A stretch of 64,000 bases of DNA. It comes from Saccharopolyspora sp. NFXS83 (GTDB lineage Bacteria; Actinomycetota; Actinomycetes; Mycobacteriales; Pseudonocardiaceae). Positions 8,701-16,140 of this stretch are shown in pieces (position 1 is the stretch's first letter; the number at the start of each line of letters is the position of its first letter). The stretch spans positions 1 to 64,000 of the forward strand of contig NZ_JAPFGB010000022.1 of NCBI RefSeq assembly GCF_026241095.1, in the 5' to 3' direction. The notes beneath the pieces are model-generated. The model made no database searches. It was not told the DNA's origin and saw only the letters and a program-made list of their open reading frames with translations. Position numbers and translations under genes: made by a program.

Positions 8701-10139
8701 GGTGTCTCCCCGGACCGTTGCCGTTCGGGCTCGTCGCCGATCGGGCGCACCACGAGGTCGACGCCTTCGCTGGCGATCACCCGGCAGTGCAGCACGTCGC
8801 CCACGGCGACCGTCCCAGGATCAGTGACGAGGCATTCGCCGTCCACCTCCGGGCCTTGGTGTTCGGCGCGCCCGGCGCAGCCGTCCTCGTGCTCGGTGTC
8901 GCGTTCGATCAGCACCCGGACCTCGCTGCCGATGCGGTCCTCGGCGCGCTGGTCGGTGAGTTCGTCGACGAGCGCGGACATCCCGGCGACGCGTTCGGCG
9001 ACGACGTCTTCGTCGAGCTTGCCGTCGAAGCCTTCGGCTTCGGTGCCGTCCTCGTCGGAGTAGCCGAAGACGCCGACGGCGTCGAGGCGGGCGCGGGTCA
9101 GGAAGTCGCGCAGTTCCGCGTAGTCCTCCTCCGTCTCGCCGGGGAAGCCGACGATGACGTTGCTTCGGATCCCGGCTTCGGGTGCGAGCTCGCGGATCTG
9201 GTCGATGAGCCCGAGGAAGGATTCGGTGGATCCGAAGCGCCGCATCCGCCGCAGCACGGATCCGCTGGCGTGCTGGAAGGACAGGTCGAAGTAGGGCGCG
9301 ACGCCGGGCGTGGTGGCGATGGCGCGGACCAGGCCGGGCCGGGTCTCCGCGGGCTGGAGGTACGACACGCGGACGCGGTCGATGCCGTCGATGCCCGCGA
9401 GCCGGGGCAGCAGGGTCTCCAGCGCGCGGGCGTCGGAGAGGTCCTTGCCGTAGGAGGTGGAGTTCTCGCTGACCAGGAACAGCTCGCGCACGCCCTGGGT
9501 GGCCAGCCAGGCCGCTTCCCCGAGGACTTCGTCGGGCTTGCGGGACAGGAAGGAGCCGCGGAAGGCGGGGATGGCGCAGAACGTGCAGCGCCGGTCGCAG
9601 CCGGAGGCCAGCTTCAGCGAGGCGACGGGGGCGTTGTCCAGCCTGCGGCGCGTCACCCGCGTCGAGGGCACCCAGCCGTGGCCGGGCACCGCGACCTCGG
9701 TGGCGGCGGCGGGGCGTTCGACCGGGGTGATCGGCAGCATCGTGCGGCGGTCCCGCGGCTGGTGCGAGGCGAGCGGGCGGTCCTCGACCACGTCGTCGAG
9801 CCGCTCGGCGAGCTGCGCGTAGTGGTCGAAACCGAGCACCGCGTCCGCTTCGGGAAGCTGTTCGGCGAGTTCCTGGCCGTAGCGTTCGGCCATGCAGCCC
9901 ACCGCGACGACCTTCGCGCCGGTGTCGGCCGCGGCCAGCAGCGTGTCCACCGAGTCCTTCTTCGCCGATTCGACGAAGCCGCAGGTGTTGACGACCACGA
10001 CGTCCGCGGAATCCTCGCCGTCGACCAGGTTCCAGCCGCGCTCGTGGAGGGTCCCGGCGAGTTCTTCGGAATCGACTTCGTTGCGCGCGCATCCCAGAGT
10101 GACCATGGACACTCGGCGCGGTGTGGACCCAGCAGGCAT
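8697..10139 (-). CDS. rimO: ribosomal protein S12 methylthiotransferase
   Basis: 480 residues. The N-terminal UPF0004 domain has the cluster cysteines ([24 protein letters not shown]); the radical-SAM domain holds [17 protein letters not shown], the CxxxCxxC motif; the last 65 residues are the TRAM domain. RimO adds a methylthio group to the beta-carbon of Asp89 of ribosomal protein S12. The spelling CTFCAIP and the context with pgsA separate it from MiaB. ATG start, first gene of the rimO-pgsA-cinA unit. Confidence 0.97.
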   Translation of the reverse strand: MPAGSTPRRVSMVTLGCARNEVDSEELAGTLHERGWNLVDGEDSADVVVVNTCGFVESAKKDSVDTLLAAADTGAKVVAVGCMAERYGQELAEQLPEADAVLGFDHYAQLAERLDDVVEDRPLASHQPRDRRTMLPITPVERPAAATEVAVPGHGWVPSTRVTRRRLDNAPVASLKLASGCDRRCTFCAIPAFRGSFLSRKPDEVLGEAAWLATQGVRELFLVSENSTSYGKDLSDARALETLLPRLAGIDGIDRVRVSYLQPAETRPGLVRAIATTPGVAPYFDLSFQHASGSVLRRMRRFGSTESFLGLIDQIRELAPEAGIRSNVIVGFPGETEEDYAELRDFLTRARLDAVGVFGYSDEDGTEAEGFDGKLDEDVVAERVAGMSALVDELTDQRAEDRIGSEVRVLIERDTEHEDGCAGRAEHQGPEVDGECLVTDPGTVAVGDVLHCRVIASEGVDLVVRPIGDEPERQRSGETP

Positions 10140-10186
10140 GACCCGAGGTTAGCCGCCGCCCTGAGCTCCGCTTCGCCCGCGCCCGG

Positions 10187-10375
10187 TCAGCGTTGCGGCA
10201 GGACGTCGACGGGGATCTCCGCGGCCACGTCCCCGGGCAGCTTCAGCGTTTCACCGGGGGCGTAGGTGGCGGCACTACGGTGCTCGCCGCCCTCCGGGCG
10301 CCACAGCACCTTCGCCTCTCCGTGGCGGCGGTCGCCGATGAGGTACACGGGTATTCCGGCCCGCGTCAGCCCCAC
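10187..10375 (-). pseudogene. remnant resembling the C-terminus of a Uma2-type protein
   Basis: 62 codons reading ...TRAGIPVYLIGDRR...GEAKVLWRP...TYAPGETLKLPGDVAAEIPVDVL. This resembles the last third of Uma2-family (PD-(D/E)xK-fold) proteins, which end in AGIPxYWIVD and a lysine-leucine-proline strand. The expected upstream catalytic part is missing: the frame stays open upstream but reads Trp/Cys-rich nonsense. I take it as a decayed fragment; it could be a real small gene, since GTG at 10375 has GGAG close upstream. It lies 47 bases before rimO on the same strand. Confidence 0.45.
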
Positions 10376-10469
10376 CTCCTGGTCCGAGCCTAGCGCGCAG
10401 CACCACCGCCAGTAACGATCTGACCACCGAGCGAGGTCTTCCGATCACCGTGCGCAATCCGAGGGCACA

Positions 10470-10498
10470 TCGACTCCAGCGTGCCGGAAAGGTAGCAT
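10470..10498 (+). promoter_or_regulatory. leaderless promoter of argA
   Basis: TCGACT (10470-10475) and TAGCAT (10493-10498) are separated by 17 bases and end seven bases before the ATG at 10506. No ribosome site is present, so the mRNA probably starts at the ATG. Confidence 0.6.
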
Positions 10499-10505
10499 CT
10501 CGTCC

Positions 10506-11042
10506 ATGCATGATTATGCGGCCGAGGCGATATCGATTCGGCGGGCACGGGTGGGGGACGTCCGCGGGATCAAGGCCCTGGTCGACTCGTACGCGGGCAA
10601 GGTGCTGCTGGCCAAGGAGCTCGTGACGCTCTACGAGCACGTCCAGGAGTTCTGGGTCGCCGAGCTCACCGCGCCCGACGACAGGCCACCCCAGCTGGTC
10701 GGGTGCGGCGCGCTGCACGTGCTGTGGGAGGACCTCGCCGAGATCCGCACCGTCGCGGTCGATCCGGCTGCCCGCGGTCACGGCGTCGGCCACCGCGTGG
10801 TCGGTCGTCTCGTGGAGCTCGCCGTCGAACTCGGCCTGACCCGCGTCTTCGTGCTCACCTTCGAGACCGCGTTCTTCCACCGCCACGGCTTCGCCCCGAT
10901 CGACGGCGCCCCGGTCTCCCCCGACGTCTACGACGAGATGCGCCGCTCCGCAGACGAAGGCGTCGCCGAATTCCTCGACCTCCCGTACGTCAAGCCCAAC
11001 ACCCTCGGCAACACCCGAATGCTCCTCGACCTCCCCGGCTGA
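10506..11042 (+). CDS. argA: amino-acid N-acetyltransferase (N-acetylglutamate synthase, GNAT type)
   Basis: 178 residues. GNAT fold with the acetyl-CoA loop VAVDPAARGHGVGHRVV (about residues 80-96) and the ending FHRHGFAPIDGAPVSPDVYDEM typical of the single-domain ArgA of actinobacteria (M. tuberculosis Rv2747). It acetylates glutamate or glutamine, the first step of arginine biosynthesis, and lacks the kinase-like domain of E. coli ArgA. As in Mycobacterium it lies between pgsA and ftsK, but here about 6.5 kb of other genes separate it from ftsK. Start chosen from the leaderless promoter. Confidence 0.93.
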   Translation: MHDYAAEAISIRRARVGDVRGIKALVDSYAGKVLLAKELVTLYEHVQEFWVAELTAPDDRPPQLVGCGALHVLWEDLAEIRTVAVDPAARGHGVGHRVVGRLVELAVELGLTRVFVLTFETAFFHRHGFAPIDGAPVSPDVYDEMRRSADEGVAEFLDLPYVKPNTLGNTRMLLDLPG

Positions 11043-11048
11043 CGAGCG

Positions 11049-11633
11049 TCACGTCGCACGCCCGTCCATCACGTCGACCAGCCGCCAGACACCACTGGAC
11101 GGATTGCGCTGGTGCTCGCATTCGTGCTCGCACCTGCGCTCGGCCCGCGCCCGCGCATCGGCCAAACCCTCCTTGTAATCGTCGAAGACGATCGACGCCT
11201 TCCGGTAGTGCCGCACGTAACGCTTGAGCCTGCGCTCAGCCGTCGCGCAGTCGGGTAACGCGCCGTCGTAGTCCTCGAAGTGCAGGAGCAGCCAGTACTC
11301 GAAGCACGGGTTGGACACAGCCAGCCTGATCTTCGCCTGCTTGGCGGCGGCGCGCGCCGCGTCGATGTCGAACTCGTCCACGTCGACCACGCACCAGATC
11401 TCGTCGTAGGCGTCGGGATTCCTGTTCCGCCACCGCTTGGCCTTCGACACCAGCGTGACCGGATCGACCGCCTCGCTCTCGAACTGCACGTCGACGGCCA
11501 GGGTTCGGAGGTGCGAGCGCAGCGCGCAGAAGTACTGGCGCTCGGTCTCCGCCGCGCCGCACAGCACCAGCACCAGGGGCTTCGAGGTCAGCTTGGGCCG
11601 ACGACGTCCGCCCCTGTTCTCCCGACGGGTCAC
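11049..11633 (-). CDS. rloB: RloB-like Toprim-fold protein, partner of the upstream AAA ATPase
   Basis: 194 residues. The motifs follow the RloB/OLD-nuclease Toprim pattern: CGAAETERQYF (residues 25-35), an acidic VVDVDEFD (82-89; Asp83, Asp85, Asp88) and NPCFEYWLLLHFED (107-120), which is a family signature. In most RloB proteins the first motif reads E-G-x-x-T-E; here the first Glu appears replaced by Gly, leaving Glu29 and Glu31. GTG start overlaps the ATPase stop (GTGA). RloAB pairs accompany restriction-modification loci in other bacteria and are regarded as candidate defence proteins; no function has been shown here. It converges on argA with only six bases between. Confidence 0.85.
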   Translation of the reverse strand: MTRRENRGGRRRPKLTSKPLVLVLCGAAETERQYFCALRSHLRTLAVDVQFESEAVDPVTLVSKAKRWRNRNPDAYDEIWCVVDVDEFDIDAARAAAKQAKIRLAVSNPCFEYWLLLHFEDYDGALPDCATAERRLKRYVRHYRKASIVFDDYKEGLADARARAERRCEHECEHQRNPSSGVWRLVDVMDGRAT

Positions 11634-12943
11634 CGGTCGACCCCGAACGCCTCCGCGAATCGCTCGGCCGCTGTGAACGGGACCGCGCCGTAACTGCCGT
11701 GCAGGTAGCGCCGTTCGTAGTTCTCGCTCTTGCGCGGTTTGAAGTCGGACAACGCGTAGAGCGAACTCCGCCCGGCGCGGTCCTTCTCCACGAACCACAC
11801 CGAATCACGCGGGAGCGATTCCTCGTCGAGCATCGTGCCGAGCAGGCTCGTGTCGTGGGTGGTGAGGATCAGCTGGGCCTGGCTGGTGTTGATCCGCTCG
11901 TCCCGGAACAGTCCGATCAGCCGGGAGCTGAGCAACGGATGCAGGCTGGTGTCGATCTCGTCGACGACGAGGACGGAGCCGGCGCGGAGCGCGGACAAGA
12001 CTACCGGCAGCAGCCCGATCCACTGCTGCGTGCCCTGTGATTCGTCGCGGAGATCGAACAGCTCCTCGCCGCTTTCCGCGTGCGCGAACTTGAGCAGCGT
12101 CTCCACATCCGGGCCACGGGCCTCCAGTTCGGCCACCCGGGATTTCCAGCGGTCTGCTTCTTCGGACTCACCCGCTTCCTCAGCCCGCTTCGCGCGCCAC
12201 AGGTACGACTCGATGCGGCTGCGATCTTCGCGTCGCTCCACCTGGACATCCGCGATGCCGAGGTCCGCCGCTCGGATCAGGTTCAACACCTGCTCCCGAG
12301 AGGTGTGACCACGTTCCAAGAGCTCGGCTAGTCGTCTAGCTCCGAGCATCGCCGGGCGGCTCGCAGCTGAGCTCCGGAATCGCAGGGTGCGCACGAACCA
12401 CCGGTGAACCGGCTGGATCTCATCGAACCGGGACTGCCCTGCCACGGAGAGCAGCAGGGCGTTCTCCCGAGTCATCTCCTCCAGCACCTCGCGCTTGACC
12501 TTCGCCGTCCGGACGGTCGAGCCGAACTTCACCTCACGGCCTTCGCGTTCGAAGAGCACCCGGCGCCGGTTCTCCGGATACGAGTAGAGCCACTCCTCGC
12601 GCACGGCGGAGTCGTCCAGGACGAACCCGTAGGTGTAACGGACGGACTCGATGACCAGCTCGACGACGAAGGTCGAGGGTTCTGCTCGTAGCGCGGGGTC
12701 GAGCCGGAACGGTCGCCTCGGCACACCATCGTCACCGTCCGCGTCCCAGTGGCCGAAGGAATCCACCACTGCCGACCGCATGAACCGCAACCCGTCCAGC
12801 AGGTTGGATTTGCCGGACGCGTTGGCCCCGTAGATCGCCGCCACCGGCAGGACTTCACGCGTCTTGTCGTAGGCGGGCATCAGGAGCAGCTCCTGCTCCT
12901 TCGCGAACGAGCGGTGGTTGCCGAGCCGGAAGCTCCGGAGCAT
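11630..12943 (-). CDS. rloA: RloA-like AAA ATPase (SMC/OLD superfamily)
   Basis: 437 residues. Starts MLRSFRLGNHRSF, the opening beta strand of RecF/OLD-like ATPases, with Walker A GANASGKS at residues 39-46, an ABC-type signature region, Walker B VLVVDEIDTSLHP near residues 325-337 and the H-switch ILTTHDTSLL. A charged helical insertion (about 230-280) stands where the coiled coil lies in relatives. With the overlapping RloB it forms a two-gene unit resembling ATPase/Toprim-nuclease defence pairs (OLD, PARIS, Gabija share this division of labour). ATG with GGAAGGTG upstream. Codon use is slightly less GC-extreme than that of its neighbours. Confidence 0.88.
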   Translation of the reverse strand: MLRSFRLGNHRSFAKEQELLLMPAYDKTREVLPVAAIYGANASGKSNLLDGLRFMRSAVVDSFGHWDADGDDGVPRRPFRLDPALRAEPSTFVVELVIESVRYTYGFVLDDSAVREEWLYSYPENRRRVLFEREGREVKFGSTVRTAKVKREVLEEMTRENALLLSVAGQSRFDEIQPVHRWFVRTLRFRSSAASRPAMLGARRLAELLERGHTSREQVLNLIRAADLGIADVQVERREDRSRIESYLWRAKRAEEAGESEEADRWKSRVAELEARGPDVETLLKFAHAESGEELFDLRDESQGTQQWIGLLPVVLSALRAGSVLVVDEIDTSLHPLLSSRLIGLFRDERINTSQAQLILTTHDTSLLGTMLDEESLPRDSVWFVEKDRAGRSSLYALSDFKPRKSENYERRYLHGSYGAVPFTAAERFAEAFGVDR

Positions 12944-13056
12944 GGGACACCTTCCGAGGTCGAGCTTCGAGCCTTATCGTGCAAGTTAACCGCAAAAAAC
13001 GGCCTGAGGGTACCGCAGCAGGCGTGTTCGCAGCGACACCATCGGGCGATCACCGC

Positions 13057-13788
13057 TCAGAAGAGATCGGCGATGGCTTCGGTGGTTCTGGGGGCGTTCT
13101 CCAACCAGAACTCGTGGGTGATGCCGTCCAAGCGGCGCAGGTCCCAGCCGAGGCGTTCCAGGTCGGCCGCCAGTGCCGGGGGCACGACCGCGTCGCCTTC
13201 GGCGGAGAGCACCACGGTGCTGGGCACGGCAGGTACCGCCGGGACGAACGGGTGGTGGGCGATGTCGCGGTAGACCTCGCCGATCATCTTCTTGTCGAAC
13301 CTGCGCTTCGCGCGCTCGGTGAGTTCGCGGGTGCGCGGGGTGTGCGCGGCGGCGGCCTGCTGCTGGTGGCCCCGGCGAGCGAGGGCGCTGATCACGAGGC
13401 TCACCGTGGGGGCCGCCCAGAACAGCCGGGCCCGCCAGCCGCTCGTCGGCAGCGCCAGCTGGAACCCCGGATCCAGGTACAGCGCGTGCTTCGGCGCCAG
13501 CGCTTCGACCGCGCGGGGCACGATCGAGCCGCCCAGCGAGTGGCAGGCCAGCACGTCCAGCCCCGTCGGCAGCGTGTCGACCAGGTCCGCGGCGAAGTCG
13601 TCGATCAGGTAGGAGCCGCCGCGCGGGCTGTCCCCGTGGCCGCGCAGGTCGACCGCGATCACGGTGTGCTCACCGCCTGCGGCCAGCGGCGCGGCGAAGT
13701 CGTGCCACAGCTCGCCCGACTGCCCCAGGCCGTGCACCAGGCCGACGGTGCGGGGTCCGCCGCCGAACGTCGTCGTGTTGAGCTTCAT
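13057..13788 (-). CDS. alpha/beta hydrolase
   Basis: 243 residues. HGLGQSGELW oxyanion-loop motif, nucleophile elbow CHSLGG (the usual first Gly is Cys), acid in SAEGDAVVP and catalytic His in GITHEFW near residue 224, so the triad is complete. No signal peptide, so cytoplasmic. Substrate unknown; the fold covers esterases, lipases and haloperoxidase-like enzymes. ATG preceded by AGAAGGA. Single gene between rloAB and the phospholipase gene, which points away from it. Confidence 0.9.
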   Translation of the reverse strand: MKLNTTTFGGGPRTVGLVHGLGQSGELWHDFAAPLAAGGEHTVIAVDLRGHGDSPRGGSYLIDDFAADLVDTLPTGLDVLACHSLGGSIVPRAVEALAPKHALYLDPGFQLALPTSGWRARLFWAAPTVSLVISALARRGHQQQAAAAHTPRTRELTERAKRRFDKKMIGEVYRDIAHHPFVPAVPAVPSTVVLSAEGDAVVPPALAADLERLGWDLRRLDGITHEFWLENAPRTTEAIADLF

Positions 13789-13939
13789 CGCCGTCCTTCT
13801 CCGAGCGCGTGATCGGCACCGAGCCTAGGCGGCTCCGGTGTCGCCGTTCCCGAGACCACCAGACACCCGATGGCGGCACATCATCCGAGCTTCACGCGGC
13901 GAAAACCCGCCTGATCCCGCGCGTACCACGCGAAACGGC

Positions 13940-13954
13940 TATAACACCGGTGTT
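13940..13954 (+). promoter_or_regulatory. -10 box overlapped by a perfect palindrome, phospholipase promoter
   Basis: TATAAC at 13940-13945 is a good -10 box. The perfect 12-base palindrome AACACCGGTGTT (13943-13954) overlaps its end, a position suited to a repressor. The phospholipase GTG follows 38 bases later behind GAGGAGA. Confidence 0.5.
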
Positions 13955-13992
13955 GATCCTTGCAGGCCCCACCCTGATCACGAGGAGATCCC

Positions 13993-14559
13993 GTGTTCCG
14001 TTCCGCCACTTCCCGCCGCGGGCTCGTCGCGTCCGTCGCCGCGGGCGCCGCGATGCTGCTGTCCGTCGGTACCGCCTACGCGGACCTCCCCGACGACGAG
14101 CTGCGGCAGGTCACCGACCAGTACCTGTTCGAGACCTCGCTGAGCGACTTCATCGATCTGCGGTCCGAGCAGCCGCACTCCGGCCAGCTGGACTGGTCGT
14201 CGGACAGCTGTTCCTGGTCGCCGGACGAGCCGCTGGGCTACGACTTCTCCACCAGCTGCGACCGGCACGACTTCGGCTACCGCAACTACAAGGCGCAGGA
14301 CCGGTTCTCCGAGGACAACCGGTTGCGCATCGACGACAACTTCAAGGCCGACATGTACTCGGGCTGCGCCGATGACTCGACGTGCGAGGCCGCCGCGAAC
14401 GTCTACTACGAGGCCGTGCGCCAGTTCGGCAACATGAGCGCGTCCACGGCGGAGGCGGTCGAGCAGGCCGACGTCAAGCCGGTCCACGCCGAGTCCGGCC
14501 AGGTCGTGGGCTTCGAGGCGAAGACGCGCACCGGGGAGACGATGCGCTTCGACTCCTGA
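13993..14559 (+). CDS. secreted prokaryotic phospholipase A2
   Basis: 188 residues with a Sec signal peptide (basic start, hydrophobic core, cleavage near AYA-DLPDD at about residue 30). The catalytic motif CDRHDFGYRNY (His-Asp pair, about residues 94-104) and two further cysteines in SGCADDSTC are those of the secreted bacterial PLA2 family typified by the Streptomyces violaceoruber enzyme, which hydrolyses the sn-2 ester of phospholipids with calcium. GTG start behind GAGGAGA. Followed by a strong hairpin terminator, so monocistronic. It has about 60 residues after the usual end of the PLA2 domain. Confidence 0.92.
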   Translation: MFRSATSRRGLVASVAAGAAMLLSVGTAYADLPDDELRQVTDQYLFETSLSDFIDLRSEQPHSGQLDWSSDSCSWSPDEPLGYDFSTSCDRHDFGYRNYKAQDRFSEDNRLRIDDNFKADMYSGCADDSTCEAAANVYYEAVRQFGNMSASTAEAVEQADVKPVHAESGQVVGFEAKTRTGETMRFDS

Positions 14560-14574
14560 TCCGATTCGCCGATG

Positions 14575-14610
14575 CGGGCGCGGTCACCGGTTCCTGGGTG
14601 ACCGCGCCCG
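14575..14610 (+). terminator. terminator of the phospholipase gene
   Basis: Perfect 14-base stem (14575-14588 with 14597-14610) around an eight-base loop, 15 bases after the stop codon. Confidence 0.8.
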
Positions 14611-14695
14611 TTGCCGCCGGACGGTGTTTCGCCGCCGCTGGGCTGGGTAATGTCGCCCGCGTCCGGCGATGACGACGTAGAGGAGACGGTGCTCG

Positions 14696-15913
14696 ATGGT
14701 GCGGCGGCAGATTCCACGCTGGTCCGAGTTGCGCCCGCTGCTGCGGGTGGAACCGCCGAAGTTGAACCCGACGGAGCGGCGCCTGTCGCAGGCGCACACC
14801 ATCGCGGACCTGCGGACGATCGCGCGTCGCCGCACCCCGCGCGCGGTGTTCGACTACACCGACGGCGCGGCGGAGAGCGAGACGAGCCTGCGACGGGCCC
14901 GGCGGACGTTCCGCGAGATCGAGTTCCACCCGTCGGTGCTGCGAGACGTGTCTACAGTGGACACGAGCAGGACGATCCTCGGCGAGCCGTCGGCGATGCC
15001 GTTCTCGTTGGCCCCCACGGGTTTCACGCGGATGATGAACCACGAGGGCGAGCCCGCGGTGGCGCGGGTGGCCGAGCGCGCGGGCATCCCCTACAGCCTG
15101 TCCACGATGGGGACGACGTCCGTCGAGGACCTCGCCGCGGCGGCGCCAGGGGCGCGCAAGTGGTTCCAGCTCTACGTGTGGCGCGACCGGTCCGCGGGCC
15201 TGGAACTGGTGCGCCGGGCGAAGGAGGCCGGGTACGAGGCGCTGATGCTCACCGTGGACACGGCGGTCGCGGGCGCGCGGATGCGGGACGTGCGCAACGG
15301 TTTGACGATTCCGCCGTCGCTGACGGCGAAGACGATCGCCGAGGGCGCGCTGCACCCGGCGTGGTGGATCAACCTGCTCACCACGGAGCCGTTGCGGTTC
15401 GCGTCGTTCACCCGCTGGGAAGGCACCGTCGCCGAGCTGATGAACGAGATGTTCGACCCGTCGCTGAGCTTCGCCGACGTGGAGTGGCTGCGGGAGATCT
15501 GGGACGGCCCGCTGATCATCAAGGGGCTGCAGAACGCGGCGGACGCGAGCAAGGTCGTGGAGCTCGGCGCGGACGCGGTGGTCCTGTCCAACCACGGTGG
15601 CCGCCAGCTGGACCGGGCGCCGACGATGCTGGAACTGCTGCCTCGGGTGCGCGACGCGATCGGGGACCGCGGCGAGATCATGCTGGACACCGGCATCCTC
15701 AACGGCGCCGACATCGTGGCGGCGGTGGCGCGCGGAGCCGATTCCTGCCTGGTGGGCCGCGCCTACCTGTACGGCCTGATGGCGGGCGGCGAGCGCGGCG
15801 CCCAGCGCGCCGTCGACATCCTGCGCACGGAGATCGAACGCACGATGCGCCTGCTCGGCGTGGACTCCCTGGCCAAGCTCGACGACTCGTACGCGACCCT
15901 GCGCACCCACTGA
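14696..15913 (+). CDS. lldD: FMN-dependent alpha-hydroxyacid dehydrogenase (LldD2-like L-lactate dehydrogenase)
   Basis: 405 residues. FMN-type (S)-2-hydroxyacid dehydrogenase: APTGF and MGTTSVEDLA for FMN binding, LYVWRD, LTVDTAVAGARMRDVRNG, catalytic His in SNHGGRQLDRAPTMLE (about residue 300) and the phosphate site ILNGADIVAAVARGAD...VGRAYLYGLMAGGE. The last stretch is very like M. tuberculosis LldD2 (Rv1872c). Likely oxidises L-lactate to pyruvate and passes electrons to quinone; other 2-hydroxyacids are possible, and MftD is a related family, but no mycofactocin genes are present. ATG behind GAGGAG. Monocistronic. Confidence 0.9.
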   Translation: MVRRQIPRWSELRPLLRVEPPKLNPTERRLSQAHTIADLRTIARRRTPRAVFDYTDGAAESETSLRRARRTFREIEFHPSVLRDVSTVDTSRTILGEPSAMPFSLAPTGFTRMMNHEGEPAVARVAERAGIPYSLSTMGTTSVEDLAAAAPGARKWFQLYVWRDRSAGLELVRRAKEAGYEALMLTVDTAVAGARMRDVRNGLTIPPSLTAKTIAEGALHPAWWINLLTTEPLRFASFTRWEGTVAELMNEMFDPSLSFADVEWLREIWDGPLIIKGLQNAADASKVVELGADAVVLSNHGGRQLDRAPTMLELLPRVRDAIGDRGEIMLDTGILNGADIVAAVARGADSCLVGRAYLYGLMAGGERGAQRAVDILRTEIERTMRLLGVDSLAKLDDSYATLRTH

Positions 15914-15998
15914 CGGAGAGGCCGCGCCACCCGGCCGACCATCGTCCGGTCACCGGCGAAGCCGCTGAGCAGCGACCACCAGAGCAAGACGACCACCG

Positions 15999-16098
15999 GC
16001 GGGTTCTCAGTGGCCTTCTCACGAGGGCAGCAATTGCGCGCGTGGCGGAAGCCACTCGCGAAATTGATCCCGCAGCGAGAAGACCACTGAGGTTCCGC
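15999..16098. repeat. 100-base structured palindromic element
   Basis: Arms 15999-16020 and 16077-16098 pair with 18 Watson-Crick pairs, two G-U pairs and two mismatches out of 22. Inside lies a second hairpin, 16031-16066: stems CAATT/AATTG, CGCG/CGCG and GTGGC/GCCAC separated by single mismatches and closed by a GGAA tetraloop. The right arm and the next four bases recur at 2-17. It lies between convergent genes. Either a dispersed REP/MITE-like element, a structured RNA, or an elaborate bidirectional terminator. Confidence 0.7.
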
Positions 16099-16140
16099 TA
16101 CCTCACCCCTGAGCAGAGCGACCAGCTCCGCCCGGAGAGA

